From contig JAZUPD010000087.1 in NCBI GenBank assembly GCA_045604985.1, positions 31,781-95,780 of the forward strand: 64,000 bases of DNA, given 5' to 3'. Made by a program: the position numbers and the translations under genes. Positions 52,150-60,686 of the stretch are shown here, piece by piece. Every line of letters begins with the position of its first letter. Positions within the stretch are counted from its first letter, which is position 1. The DNA comes from SIG710 sp045604985 (lineage in GTDB: Bacteria > Bacillota > Clostridia > Oscillospirales > CAG-272). The notes under the pieces are model-generated. The model did no database searches. It had not been told where the DNA came from and saw nothing but the letters and a program-made list of their open reading frames with translations.

Positions 52150-53805
52150 TTATTTTGCTTTATAAAGTGCATAAGGAGTATTTGCAGACTCGGTGCTAAG
52201 GAATGCGGAAATAACTTCTGCATATTTTTCCGCCGCACCGTTTACAAGAGCCTCATATTCTTCATATGTAGCAGCACCCTCAAGAGCCGCCTTCAGCTCA
52301 GCGGAAGCCTCTGCAAGAGCAACTGCCGAAGAAAGGTCAACCGTAAATGCTTCCTTTGTAACCTCACCCTCTTCATTCTTTTCCTCGGGGGTATCCTCGG
52401 GAAGAATGAAACCGCCAAAGGCATCCTCGGAATATGTTCCGCTTACAAGATTCTGCTTCTTTGCCATATCCCAAATGTTAAGGGGCATTCCCTCCTCGGG
52501 ATAAGCAATATAAACATTACCTGTCTTGTAAAGATCCATCATGTATTCATTATTCATTCTGCGGAGAGCACCTGTGTCCTCATCAAGATCATAGTTCACG
52601 TTCTCGATACCGTACTGAAGAAGATTACGAAGCTCCTCGCTTGTATTGAGAAGAGTGATGACCTCCATTACACGATTAAAGTCCTTTGTAAATGCGGAAA
52701 CAGCGAACATATTGGATGCAAGCTCGTCGGCGGGCTTTGAGGAACTTTCAAGAGCAACGATCTCATAGTTTTCCGCATCTGCCGCCATTTCATTTATATC
52801 GCCTGTCTTGACAGAAACAGCGAAATTCTCCGTATCGAATTTGCCGAAATAGCCTGCATAATTCATTTCCGCAAGAGCGAGAAGCTCCTTCTTATAATTT
52901 GCATTTGCAAAGAGGTTCTCGGCATCGGCAACGGTATCAGAGCCATATACACCGACAAGAGAGAAATCTGTTGTGAAATCTCTACCCGACATATTCATAT
53001 ATGTAGCATTTACCTTATTGTATGTACCTTCAAAGGGAACAACGCCCTCCTTATTCTCGGCAACCCAAGTAAGGAAAAATTTAAGGTCGTCAACAGAATC
53101 AACTCCGGAAACATCCAGTCCGTATTCTGCAGCAAGCTCACGGTTTATGACCATATATGTGCAGTCGCCGCCGATGGGCATATTGTTTGCAATGCCGTAG
53201 TAAGTGCCTGCGACCTTTGTTGAATCAAGAATTGTGGGGTAAATATAGTCATTAAGTTTTTTTGAATTGTTTTTCAGAGCGTCATTAAGATTGTATAGCC
53301 AACCATTGTTTACATATTCGAGATATTTATCATAATCTGCAATCATGAAAAGATCTATCTGATTCGCCCTGAGCTCGGGATATTTAAGCTCTGTTACACC
53401 GTACTCGTTTATGATGGTGGGAGCTGTGGTAACAGCCCCTGTTTCTTCCGCAGCCTCCGTGGCAGCGTCGCCTGTTTCCGTGTTCTCTTCTACCGGCTCT
53501 GTCTCAACACCCGTAAGAGCCATTTTTGCAAGGCGAGATTCGATGATGCTATAATATTCATCCTCTGTGATAAATTCGATCTCAAGATTTGTCGTATATT
53601 TTGATTTGATGAGTGTTTTTATTGCAGCCTCAACTGCATCAGACGCAGCATCGGTAGTCTCATCGCCGGTAATTACATACATTCCCAGTGTAACGGCACT
53701 TCTTGTGGCTGTTTCGATAGTCTTGAGTTCTTCGTCCTTTGAGCATGATACCAACGTAGGCACAAGCATAAGCAGACAAAGCATCAAGCTAATAAATTTC
53801 TTCAT
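52150..53805 (-). CDS. Extracellular solute-binding lipoprotein (ABC type, orphan)
   Basis: A 551-residue lipoprotein with the lipidated Cys21 in LVSC. The mature part resembles family 1 (sugar-type) solute-binding proteins: DLFMIADYDKYLEYVNNGWL, GTYYGIANNMPIGGDCTYMV-like, YMVINRELAAEYGLDV and repeated Tyr/Asn-rich patches. A Thr/Glu/Ala-rich, low-complexity insert (about 100-128) probably forms a flexible linker. No permease or ATPase lies next to it, so its transporter is encoded elsewhere or it has a sensing role. It has its own promoter, directly downstream of the sigma-factor genes. Confidence 0.78.
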   Translation of the reverse strand: MKKFISLMLCLLMLVPTLVSCSKDEELKTIETATRSAVTLGMYVITGDETTDAASDAVEAAIKTLIKSKYTTNLEIEFITEDEYYSIIESRLAKMALTGVETEPVEENTETGDAATEAAEETGAVTTAPTIINEYGVTELKYPELRANQIDLFMIADYDKYLEYVNNGWLYNLNDALKNNSKKLNDYIYPTILDSTKVAGTYYGIANNMPIGGDCTYMVINRELAAEYGLDVSGVDSVDDLKFFLTWVAENKEGVVPFEGTYNKVNATYMNMSGRDFTTDFSLVGVYGSDTVADAENLFANANYKKELLALAEMNYAGYFGKFDTENFAVSVKTGDINEMAADAENYEIVALESSSKPADELASNMFAVSAFTKDFNRVMEVITLLNTSEELRNLLQYGIENVNYDLDEDTGALRRMNNEYMMDLYKTGNVYIAYPEEGMPLNIWDMAKKQNLVSGTYSEDAFGGFILPEDTPEEKNEEGEVTKEAFTVDLSSAVALAEASAELKAALEGAATYEEYEALVNGAAEKYAEVISAFLSTESANTPYALYKAK

Positions 53806-53846
53806 GATTGATTCTCCTTTGTGAAAATAGAAAATATATCCTTATT

Positions 53847-53875
53847 ATTTTACAACATTTATCCCCATATGTCAA
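53847..53875 (-). promoter_or_regulatory. Promoter of the solute-binding lipoprotein gene
   Basis: Minus strand TTGACA and TAAAAT with a 17-bp spacer. No terminator separates it from the upstream rpoD; instead TTTTTAATCAA is repeated at 53881-53891 and 53907-53917. Confidence 0.88.
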
Positions 53876-53909
53876 GGGATTTTTTAATCAAACTGACATT
53901 TTTGCTTTT

Positions 53910-55013
53910 TTAATCAAGAAAGCCCTTAAGATGTCGTGCTCTGCTGGGATGGCGAAGCTTACGGAGTGCCTTTGCCTCAATCTGACGAATACGCTCACGG
54001 GTAATATCAAATTCCTTACCAACCTCTTCAAGAGTTCGGCATCTTCCGTCGTAAAGACCGAAACGGAGTCTTATTACGTGCGCTTCTCTTGGAGTCAAGG
54101 TATTAAGCTCCTTTTCTATGACCTCACGAAGGATGGTAGCAGATGCGGCATCGGCAGGTGCGGGGGTATCCTCGTCAGGAATGAAATCGCCAAGATGACT
54201 ATCCTCCTCCTCACCTATGGGTGTTTCCAGAGAAACCGGGTCCTGAGAGAATTTCATTATTTCTCTCACCTTTTCCGCACTCATTCCCATCTTTTCACCG
54301 ATCTCATCTGCAGTTGCCTCTCTTCCGAGCTCCTGCATCATCTGTCTTGAATATCTTGAAACCTTATGAATAGTCTCAACCATATGAACGGGAATACGGA
54401 TAGTCCTTGCCTGATCCGCAATAGATCTTGTTATCGCTTGACGAATCCACCATGTAGCATAGGTGGAGAACTTATATCCTTTGCGGAAGTCGAACTTATC
54501 AACAGCCTTCATAAGTCCCAAATTTCCTTCCTGGATAAGATCAAGGAAGAACATTCCCTTGCCAACGTATCTCTTTGCAATGCTTACCACAAGTCGAAGA
54601 TTGGCCTCAACCAGCTTTGCCTTTGCATCTTCATCACCCTCTGTCATCTTTTCCGCCAGTCTCTGCTCATCATCGTGGCTGAGAAGCGGAACTCTTCCTA
54701 TTTCTTTTAGGTACATACGCACTGGGTCGTCAATCGCAAGACCTTCGCTTTCCAGAAGCTTTTCCATCTTCTCCGGATGATCAAATTGCTCCATCTCGCT
54801 CTCGATCTCGCACATCTCCTCTCCGAGAAGATGGTCGGGAGCAATGTCGATTCCGTTTTGCTCAAGTTCTTCGTAAAGTCTGTCAAGCCCCTCCATATCA
54901 AAATCCATTGCTTCGATGGCTTCTTCAATATCGCTTGTGGACAGCTTGCCTTTTTTTCCTTTTTCAATAAGGTGTCCTATGTCGTTCTTTTTTATATCAA
55001 GTTCTTCTTTCAT
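53910..55013 (-). CDS. rpoD: RNA polymerase primary sigma factor (canonical copy)
   Basis: Group 1 sigma-70 factor, 367 residues, the normal Firmicute size. Region 1.1 is present (IGHLIEKGKKGKLSTSDIEE onward), then region 1.2 (DDPVRMYLKEIGRVPLL), 2.1-2.4 (LIQEGNLGLMKAVDKFD; FSTYATWWIRQAITRSIADQ; ARTIR), 3.0 (IPVHMVETIHKV), the 3.2 finger (EEEDSHLGDFIPDEDTP) and 4.2 (LEEVGKEFDITRERIRQIEA). All key -10 and -35 contacts look intact. It is the last gene of dgt-dnaG-sigma-sigma and lies 21 bases after its paralogue. Confidence 0.97.
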   Translation of the reverse strand: MKEELDIKKNDIGHLIEKGKKGKLSTSDIEEAIEAMDFDMEGLDRLYEELEQNGIDIAPDHLLGEEMCEIESEMEQFDHPEKMEKLLESEGLAIDDPVRMYLKEIGRVPLLSHDDEQRLAEKMTEGDEDAKAKLVEANLRLVVSIAKRYVGKGMFFLDLIQEGNLGLMKAVDKFDFRKGYKFSTYATWWIRQAITRSIADQARTIRIPVHMVETIHKVSRYSRQMMQELGREATADEIGEKMGMSAEKVREIMKFSQDPVSLETPIGEEEDSHLGDFIPDEDTPAPADAASATILREVIEKELNTLTPREAHVIRLRFGLYDGRCRTLEEVGKEFDITRERIRQIEAKALRKLRHPSRARHLKGFLD

Positions 55014-55034
55014 GATTTCTCCTGCGAAAAGTTA

Positions 55035-56078
55035 TCAGTCGATAAATGCTCTCAAATTCTTTGCATGGTTGTGGTTTCTCAGTTTGCGAAGTGCCTTCGC
55101 CTCGATCTGTCTTATTCTCTCTCTCGTTATGTCAAACTCTTGTCCAACCTCCTCAAGAGTTCTTGATCTTCCGTCAATAAGACCGTATCTCAGCTTTATT
55201 ACCTGCTCCTCTCTGGGGGTGAGGGTATGAAGCTCCTTTTCGATGGCCTCTCGCATAAGAGAAGCCGAGGTGGCCTCTGCAGGTGAGGGCGTATCGTCGT
55301 CCGGGATAAAATCACCGAGACGGCTGTCCTCCTCCTCGCCTATGGGAGTGTCAAGAGAGACAGGCTCCTGGGAATAGCGACGGATATCTCTTATCTTTTC
55401 AACTGTCATTCCAAGCTTTTCGGAAAGCTCCTCAACGGTAGGTTCTCTTCCAAGCTCCTGCTGCATCTGTCTTGAGCATTTTGCTATTTTATGTACCGTT
55501 TCCACCATATGGACGGGAATTATCTCCTGCTCGGCAAGAGCACGGGATATCGCCTGGCGGATCCACCATGTTGCATAGGTAGAAAACTTATAGCCCTTTG
55601 TGTGATCATATTTGTCAACAGCCTTCATAAGTCCGAACGTTCCCTCCTGAATAAGATCAAGGAAGGGCATTCCTCTGCCTACGTATTTTTTTGCAATGCT
55701 GACCACAAGGCGGAGATTTGCCTTAATAAATTCCTCCTTTGCGTCCTCATCACCTGCTTCGATCTTTTTTGCAAGAGCTCTTTCCTCCTCGCCTTTCAGC
55801 AGCGGAACTCTTCCTATCTCGCGGAGATACATCCGAACGGGGTCGTCAATGGTAAGACCGTCTTGCTCCAAAATACTTTCCATATTCTCGGAATTATCAA
55901 ATCTTTCCATTTCATTTTCGATATTGTCCACATCCTCAGATACAAATTCTCCGTCAGGAACATTGAGTCCCTCACTGCGAAGATCTTCAAAGAGACGGTC
56001 ATATGATTCACCGTTTCCGCCGGACTTATTCTCGGCAGCAAGTATCATATTGATTTCTATTTCCTGCGATTTTTTCAA
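55035..56078 (-). CDS. Primary-type sigma factor paralogue with altered regions 1.1, 2.3 and 2.4/3.0
   Basis: A second sigma-70 of group 1/2 type, 347 residues, strongly similar to the adjacent rpoD from region 1.2 on. There are three differences. The N-terminus keeps only the second half of region 1.1 (DRLFEDLRSEGLNV). In region 2.3 the basic residue of FDxRKG is Thr (YDHTKG). At the 2.4/3.0 boundary AEQ is followed by EIIPVH, where rpoD has AxQARTIRIPVH, a three-residue in-frame deletion removing both conserved arginines. Regions 3.2 and 4.2 (ITRERIRQIEAKALRKL) are intact, so -35 recognition should be kept while -10/extended -10 geometry changes (inference). It sits between dnaG and canonical rpoD. 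Confidence 0.93.
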   Translation of the reverse strand: MKKSQEIEINMILAAENKSGGNGESYDRLFEDLRSEGLNVPDGEFVSEDVDNIENEMERFDNSENMESILEQDGLTIDDPVRMYLREIGRVPLLKGEEERALAKKIEAGDEDAKEEFIKANLRLVVSIAKKYVGRGMPFLDLIQEGTFGLMKAVDKYDHTKGYKFSTYATWWIRQAISRALAEQEIIPVHMVETVHKIAKCSRQMQQELGREPTVEELSEKLGMTVEKIRDIRRYSQEPVSLDTPIGEEEDSRLGDFIPDDDTPSPAEATSASLMREAIEKELHTLTPREEQVIKLRYGLIDGRSRTLEEVGQEFDITRERIRQIEAKALRKLRNHNHAKNLRAFID

Positions 56079-56119
56079 AACACACCTCTAAATTTTATAT
56101 TTTTTATTCGTAGATCATC

Positions 56120-57895
56120 TTAACTTTTGTTTTTTCGGTCCTTTGCCAACTGCTGCTTGCGACGAAGCGATGCAAATTTATCCTCACCGCTCTTTTCTTC
56201 TTCCTTCAGCTTTTCTTCCTTCAGCTTTTCAACGGACAATCGCAAAATATCACTTCCGTTTTCCGAAAGTTGATCTCGGTCAACCCTGTATTTTGTTATT
56301 CTCCCCATCTCGTCTTCAGAGAAAAACTGACCCAAAAGAGCACTTTCATATCCGTCCTCACTTGTGTGAAGCTCCATTACCGCATCAAAAACCTTCCTTC
56401 CAAAGCCGGTAAAAAAGTCCTCAGAGCCGAGACTTATCTTTTTCTTTGCAACCGCCTCTCTATGCTCGGGATAGGTCAAAAGAAGCCCAAGAATAGTCTC
56501 CTCTGCGGCATTTGCGCCGACATTTTTAACTGCATCGAGGTTTATTCTGTCGCCATAATTTTTTGCGGCGTTGAATGCCTCGCGGCTCTCGTTTTTCCTT
56601 TGCTCACGGTAAAGCTTTTTACGATGTCGTTCAATATCACTCAGCAAAGAGTCGTTTCTTAATGACAATGCGGAAGCAACTTTTGAGGCATAAACCTCTC
56701 GTTCTGCGGCAGATGCAATACCGGCAATAAGCTGACAAAGCTCGTCAGATGCCTTTATTCTGTCTTCGGCATTCTCCAAAATATATTTTGATAGAATTCC
56801 GTCCATCTTATACTCAAATCCGATTTTACTTTGACCTATAATATGTCTGAATTTGTCCGCCCCAAATTTTTTGATAAATTCATCCGGGTCTTTTGCACCA
56901 TTAAGTTTTAGAACTCTAATTTCAAGACCGACCTCGCCAAGAAGCTGTATGGCTCTGCTCGCCGCTCTCTGACCTGCTTCGTCGCTATCGTACGAGATAA
57001 TGACTTTTTTGGTATATTTCGACATTATCCGAGCCTGTTCGCCGGTAAGTGCCGTACCCAAAGTTGCAACGGCATTGGCAAAGCCTGCCGCATGAAGAGC
57101 GATAACGTCCATATATCCCTCGCAAAGGATAAGCTGCTCCGAGCAATGGTCCTTTGCATAATTTAAAGCGAAAAGATTTCGACTCTTTTTAAATCCCGGG
57201 GTATCGGATGAGTTCAGATATTTTGGTTTTGAATCGTCAAGAACTCTTCCTCCGAATGCAACAACATTTCCTGCGGTATCAATAATGGGAAAAATAACTC
57301 TTCCTCTGAAATAATCGTATGGCTTTCCTGTTTTCTGGCTTTTTCCGCAAAGAAAACCGCTTATAAGCTCCTCCTCGGAAAATCCCTTTGCTCTCATATG
57401 TCTTGTGAGCATTCCAAAGTCCTGCGGAGCATAACCAAGTCCAAAACGCTTTATAACAGTGACGCTCAGCCCTCTCGACCTGAAATATTCCATTCCCGGC
57501 TCGCCGATAGTCTTATCAAAAAGGCACTCTCTAAAAAATTTTGCCGCTTCAAGGTTCATCTCAAAGACCCTTTTTCTCTTCATAAGGATACCGGCTTCCT
57601 TTTCATCCCGAACGATGTCGATTCCCACTCTTTTACCGATAAGCTCAACAGCAGAAGGGTAATCGAGATTTTCAGCCTTCATTATAAAAGTTATAACGTC
57701 TCCTCCCGCCCCACAGCCAAAGCAATAAAAACTTCTTGTGGCAGGAAAAACGGTAAATGAAGGCGTTTTTTCACTATGAAAGGGACAAAGACCGCCGAAA
57801 TTTGAGCCTGCGCGCTTAAGAGAAACATAAGTGCTTATCGTTTCAACAATATCAGCTCTGTGATGTATTTCATCAATAACGGCTCTTGATATCAT
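56120..57895 (-). CDS. dnaG: DNA primase
   Basis: Synthesises RNA primers at the replication fork, 591 residues. The N-terminal zinc ribbon is CPFHSEKTPSFTVFPATRSF followed by YCFGCGAGG (CHC2). The TOPRIM domain shows LCEGYMDVIAL and SYDSDEAGQRA, and the C-terminal DnaB-binding helical region follows (about 430-560). I chose ATG at 57895, because GGGAGG lies six bases upstream and the ATG overlaps the dgt stop as ATGA; an in-frame TTG further up lies inside that ribosome site. The dnaG-rpoD linkage is the classical macromolecular-synthesis arrangement. Confidence 0.96.
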   Translation of the reverse strand: MISRAVIDEIHHRADIVETISTYVSLKRAGSNFGGLCPFHSEKTPSFTVFPATRSFYCFGCGAGGDVITFIMKAENLDYPSAVELIGKRVGIDIVRDEKEAGILMKRKRVFEMNLEAAKFFRECLFDKTIGEPGMEYFRSRGLSVTVIKRFGLGYAPQDFGMLTRHMRAKGFSEEELISGFLCGKSQKTGKPYDYFRGRVIFPIIDTAGNVVAFGGRVLDDSKPKYLNSSDTPGFKKSRNLFALNYAKDHCSEQLILCEGYMDVIALHAAGFANAVATLGTALTGEQARIMSKYTKKVIISYDSDEAGQRAASRAIQLLGEVGLEIRVLKLNGAKDPDEFIKKFGADKFRHIIGQSKIGFEYKMDGILSKYILENAEDRIKASDELCQLIAGIASAAEREVYASKVASALSLRNDSLLSDIERHRKKLYREQRKNESREAFNAAKNYGDRINLDAVKNVGANAAEETILGLLLTYPEHREAVAKKKISLGSEDFFTGFGRKVFDAVMELHTSEDGYESALLGQFFSEDEMGRITKYRVDRDQLSENGSDILRLSVEKLKEEKLKEEEKSGEDKFASLRRKQQLAKDRKNKS

Positions 57896-58908
57896 GTTTT
57901 CCCTCCCCAAACTCTCGGAACGAAGAGCGCATTATACGTGTCGATGGCAAATCTATCGGTCATGCTGGATATGTAGTCACAAACGCATCTTCCGATGCCC
58001 TCGCATTCAACGTTATTATAGTAAACCTTTGGCATAAGCTCAGGGCGTTTGCTGTAATATTCAAAAAGCCTCTGAAGAAGTGCCTTTGCCTTTTCGTCCT
58101 CGCTTTTTGCAACCGAATTTTCATAAACATTCGCAAAAAGAAAGGCTCTCAGCTCATCTGTCGCCTGCTGTATCTCATCAGTCATTTTTATATAAGGCTT
58201 TCCCTCGCTGCCCTGAATGACCGAGAGAACCATACGGTTAATCCTTTCGCTATGACCATTTCCCAGCACCTCTCTTATGTCCTTCGGAATATCCTCAAGA
58301 CCAAGTATTCCTGCTCTTCTGGCATCGTCTATATCGTGATTTATATATGCTATTCGGTCGGCAAACTTCACGATAACGCCCTCAAGAGTTGAAGCCATAT
58401 TCTTGCCTGTGTGGTTGAGTATTCCATCCCTTACTTCCCATGTAAGATTAAGTCCCTGACCATCGTTTTCCAACCTCTCGACGACACGCAGGCTCTGCTT
58501 ATAATGGGCAAAATCGGGATCGAAGCATATACGCATCGCATCCTCTCCCGCATGACCGAAGGGAGTGTGTCCGAGGTCATGTCCCAGCGCAGCCGCCTCG
58601 GTAAGGTCTTCATTTAAACGCAATGCCCTTGCAATGATCCTCGCTATCTGACTCACCTCAAGAGTGTGTGTAAGTCTGGTTCTATAATGGTCGTCAACCG
58701 GTGCAAGAAAGACCTGAGTCTTATGCATAAGTCTTCTGAACGAATTTGAATGAATAATCTTATCTCTGTCCCGCTGAAACTCGGTACGCACAGAGCAAGG
58801 GGTATAAGGATGATCCCTTCCCTTGGTTTCGGATGTGAGAAAAGCAAAGCTTGATAGCGTAGTCTTTTCTCTTTCAAGGAATAGATCTCTGATATTTGTA
58901 TCTGACAA
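57892..58908 (-). CDS. dGTP triphosphohydrolase-like HD-domain protein
   Basis: A 338-residue HD-superfamily phosphohydrolase of the dGTPase/SAMHD1 group, which removes triphosphate from dNTPs. The metal ligands are visible as RTRLTHTLEVSQIA, LGHDLGHTPFGHAGE and KFADRIAYINHDIDDA. The start is TTG at 58908, with GGAGG eight bases upstream; an in-frame ATG 63 bases further up has no ribosome site. It overlaps dnaG by four bases and heads the dgt-dnaG-sigma-sigma operon, a frequent arrangement in Clostridia. The preferred nucleotide cannot be read. Confidence 0.9.
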   Translation of the reverse strand: MSDTNIRDLFLEREKTTLSSFAFLTSETKGRDHPYTPCSVRTEFQRDRDKIIHSNSFRRLMHKTQVFLAPVDDHYRTRLTHTLEVSQIARIIARALRLNEDLTEAAALGHDLGHTPFGHAGEDAMRICFDPDFAHYKQSLRVVERLENDGQGLNLTWEVRDGILNHTGKNMASTLEGVIVKFADRIAYINHDIDDARRAGILGLEDIPKDIREVLGNGHSERINRMVLSVIQGSEGKPYIKMTDEIQQATDELRAFLFANVYENSVAKSEDEKAKALLQRLFEYYSKRPELMPKVYYNNVECEGIGRCVCDYISSMTDRFAIDTYNALFVPRVWGGKT

Positions 58909-59238
58909 AAAATACCCCTCCTTTTCAGCACTGACAAAGCACTTTTTCAAGATATTTATAATATACGCCAAAAAACTTGTTTTTACTTTTATTTATTCAA
59001 TTTTTAACGTTGACAATTTTTTAAGTGCTATAATTTTCGAGGGAATGAAAAACAGACCGTTGCATATATGATTGCAGAGAAGAAAAAACGAACATCAAAG
59101 GGATCCGTGTCGCCAGAATAAGAACTTGCATATTTCAAGAAATAATTGCGTCAAAAAAGGCACTTTTCAGTCCTTTTTTGACGCAATCAAAATAAAACTT
59201 CATGGCTTACATCATAGATAAAGCTCATAAAATCTTTT
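58909..59238. other. 330-bp intergenic region between dgt and MATE genes
   Basis: It holds the dgt ribosome site, an A+T-rich stretch where the operon promoter should lie (no convincing 17-bp-spaced hexamers were found), and the hairpin at 59145-59187. Nothing in it looks coding. Confidence 0.6.
59145..59187. terminator. Strong hairpin downstream of the MATE gene
   Basis: A perfect 16-bp stem (59145-59160 with 59172-59187) closes an 11-base loop. The arms contain A6 and T6 runs. It ends the surface protein-MATE operon. Confidence 0.85.
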
Positions 59239-60663
59239 TTATTTCCCTTCGCTCATTCCGTCTTCCACTATCTTGTTCGATGTAAAACTAAAGAAGAATT
59301 TATAATATATCAGTATCAGTACGGCACATGATACCCAACCAAAGGGATAACCCATACCTATGAGCAAAAGGTCGTTTGAAATATAATTCGACATTATAAA
59401 AAGATATATCTGCCTGAGTCCCACAAATGAGCAAAGCATAATTATCATAGGTGCTCTGCTGTTTCCCGCACCTCGCATAACAGCAGAAAATATTTGATTT
59501 ATACAGGTGCAAATATAGAATGGGGTTATATATCTGAGTAAAACCGTAGCAAGCTCAACTATTTTAACGTTGTCGCTCTTGAAAAGCGATGCGAAAAACG
59601 GTGCGAATATCATAACGAAAATTATGCTAACAGCAGTTGCACACATTGAAAGTCCAACCGAAAGCTTAACTCCTTTTTTTGCCCTTTTAACATTGTTTAT
59701 TCCCAAATTCTGCGCCACAAATGTTGTTGCGGAAAGGGATATAGACTGAGTTGGCAAAAAGAGGAATTGGTCAAGCTTTGAATATGAGGTCCATGCGCCC
59801 AGATTAACCACCTGAGAACCGTTTGCACCCGCAACATAGGACTGAACGAACATATTTGAAAAAGACGTAAGAGCCATCTGAAGTGCAGCAGGGATTCCCA
59901 CCTTTACGATCTTCCCGAGAAGATTTCTATTTATCCTTATATCTTTTAAAATAATCCTAACACAATTCTTTTCCCTAATCAATGTTATAAATGCAAAGAT
60001 TGCGGATACCCACTGAGCAATTACCGTTGCAAGGGAAACTCCCACAACTCCCATTTTAAAGACGGCAACAAAGAGAAGATCGAGAACGATATTGACGACG
60101 CTTGAAAGAACGAGAAAATAAAAGGGTCTGTTGCTGTCTCCCACCGCTCTCATGATTCCTGCACATATATTATAGACCATAAGCCCCATAACGCCCGAAA
60201 AATATATACTAAGATACAGCCTTGCATAGTGTAGCACACCGTCTCCGCCCTCTTCGTTTTCAAGCATAATGTCGAGAAGAATAGGCGTGAGCAAAATACC
60301 AACGGCGGTAAAGACAATTCCGAGAATAAGAGTAAGTGCAAGAGATGTATGCACGGAATCATGCACCTTATCCTCTTTTTTCGCACCGTAATATTGAGAA
60401 ATTACAACTCCAGCACCGCTTGAAAGCCCCATAAATGTTCCGATAAGGATATTGATTATGGGTGCAACGCTTCCGACAGCCGCGTATTCCTCCGCCATAC
60501 CGAAATGACCGATAACGAGTGTGTCAACGATATTATAAAGCTGCTGAAAAAGATTTCCCGCAAGAAGCGGCAGAGCAAACATGATAATATTTGTTGCAAT
60601 ATTTCCCTGTGTCATATCAATATCGCTTTTTTTAGAGAAAAACAGCTTTTTTATTATAGTCAA
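59239..60663 (-). CDS. MATE-family multidrug/cation efflux protein
   Basis: A 474-residue, 12-helix antiporter of the MATE (DinF/NorM) superfamily, exporting drugs or metabolites in exchange for Na+ or H+. Family segments are MFALPLLAGNLFQQLYNIVD, GVVISQYYGAKKED, AGIMRAVGDSNRPF and QIFSAVMRGAGNSRAPM. The start is TTG at 60663 with GGAGGAG seven bases upstream; an in-frame ATG further up overlaps the previous gene. It follows the large surface-protein gene by 23 bases and is probably its operon partner. Confidence 0.92.
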   Translation of the reverse strand: MTIIKKLFFSKKSDIDMTQGNIATNIIMFALPLLAGNLFQQLYNIVDTLVIGHFGMAEEYAAVGSVAPIINILIGTFMGLSSGAGVVISQYYGAKKEDKVHDSVHTSLALTLILGIVFTAVGILLTPILLDIMLENEEGGDGVLHYARLYLSIYFSGVMGLMVYNICAGIMRAVGDSNRPFYFLVLSSVVNIVLDLLFVAVFKMGVVGVSLATVIAQWVSAIFAFITLIREKNCVRIILKDIRINRNLLGKIVKVGIPAALQMALTSFSNMFVQSYVAGANGSQVVNLGAWTSYSKLDQFLFLPTQSISLSATTFVAQNLGINNVKRAKKGVKLSVGLSMCATAVSIIFVMIFAPFFASLFKSDNVKIVELATVLLRYITPFYICTCINQIFSAVMRGAGNSRAPMIIMLCSFVGLRQIYLFIMSNYISNDLLLIGMGYPFGWVSCAVLILIYYKFFFSFTSNKIVEDGMSEGK

Positions 60664-60686
60664 AAAATCTCCTCCTTCAAGCCAAA

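Noticed and set aside
59010..59034. TTGACA...TATAAT plus-strand promoter
   Set aside because: The spacer is only 13 bp and no plus-strand gene follows.
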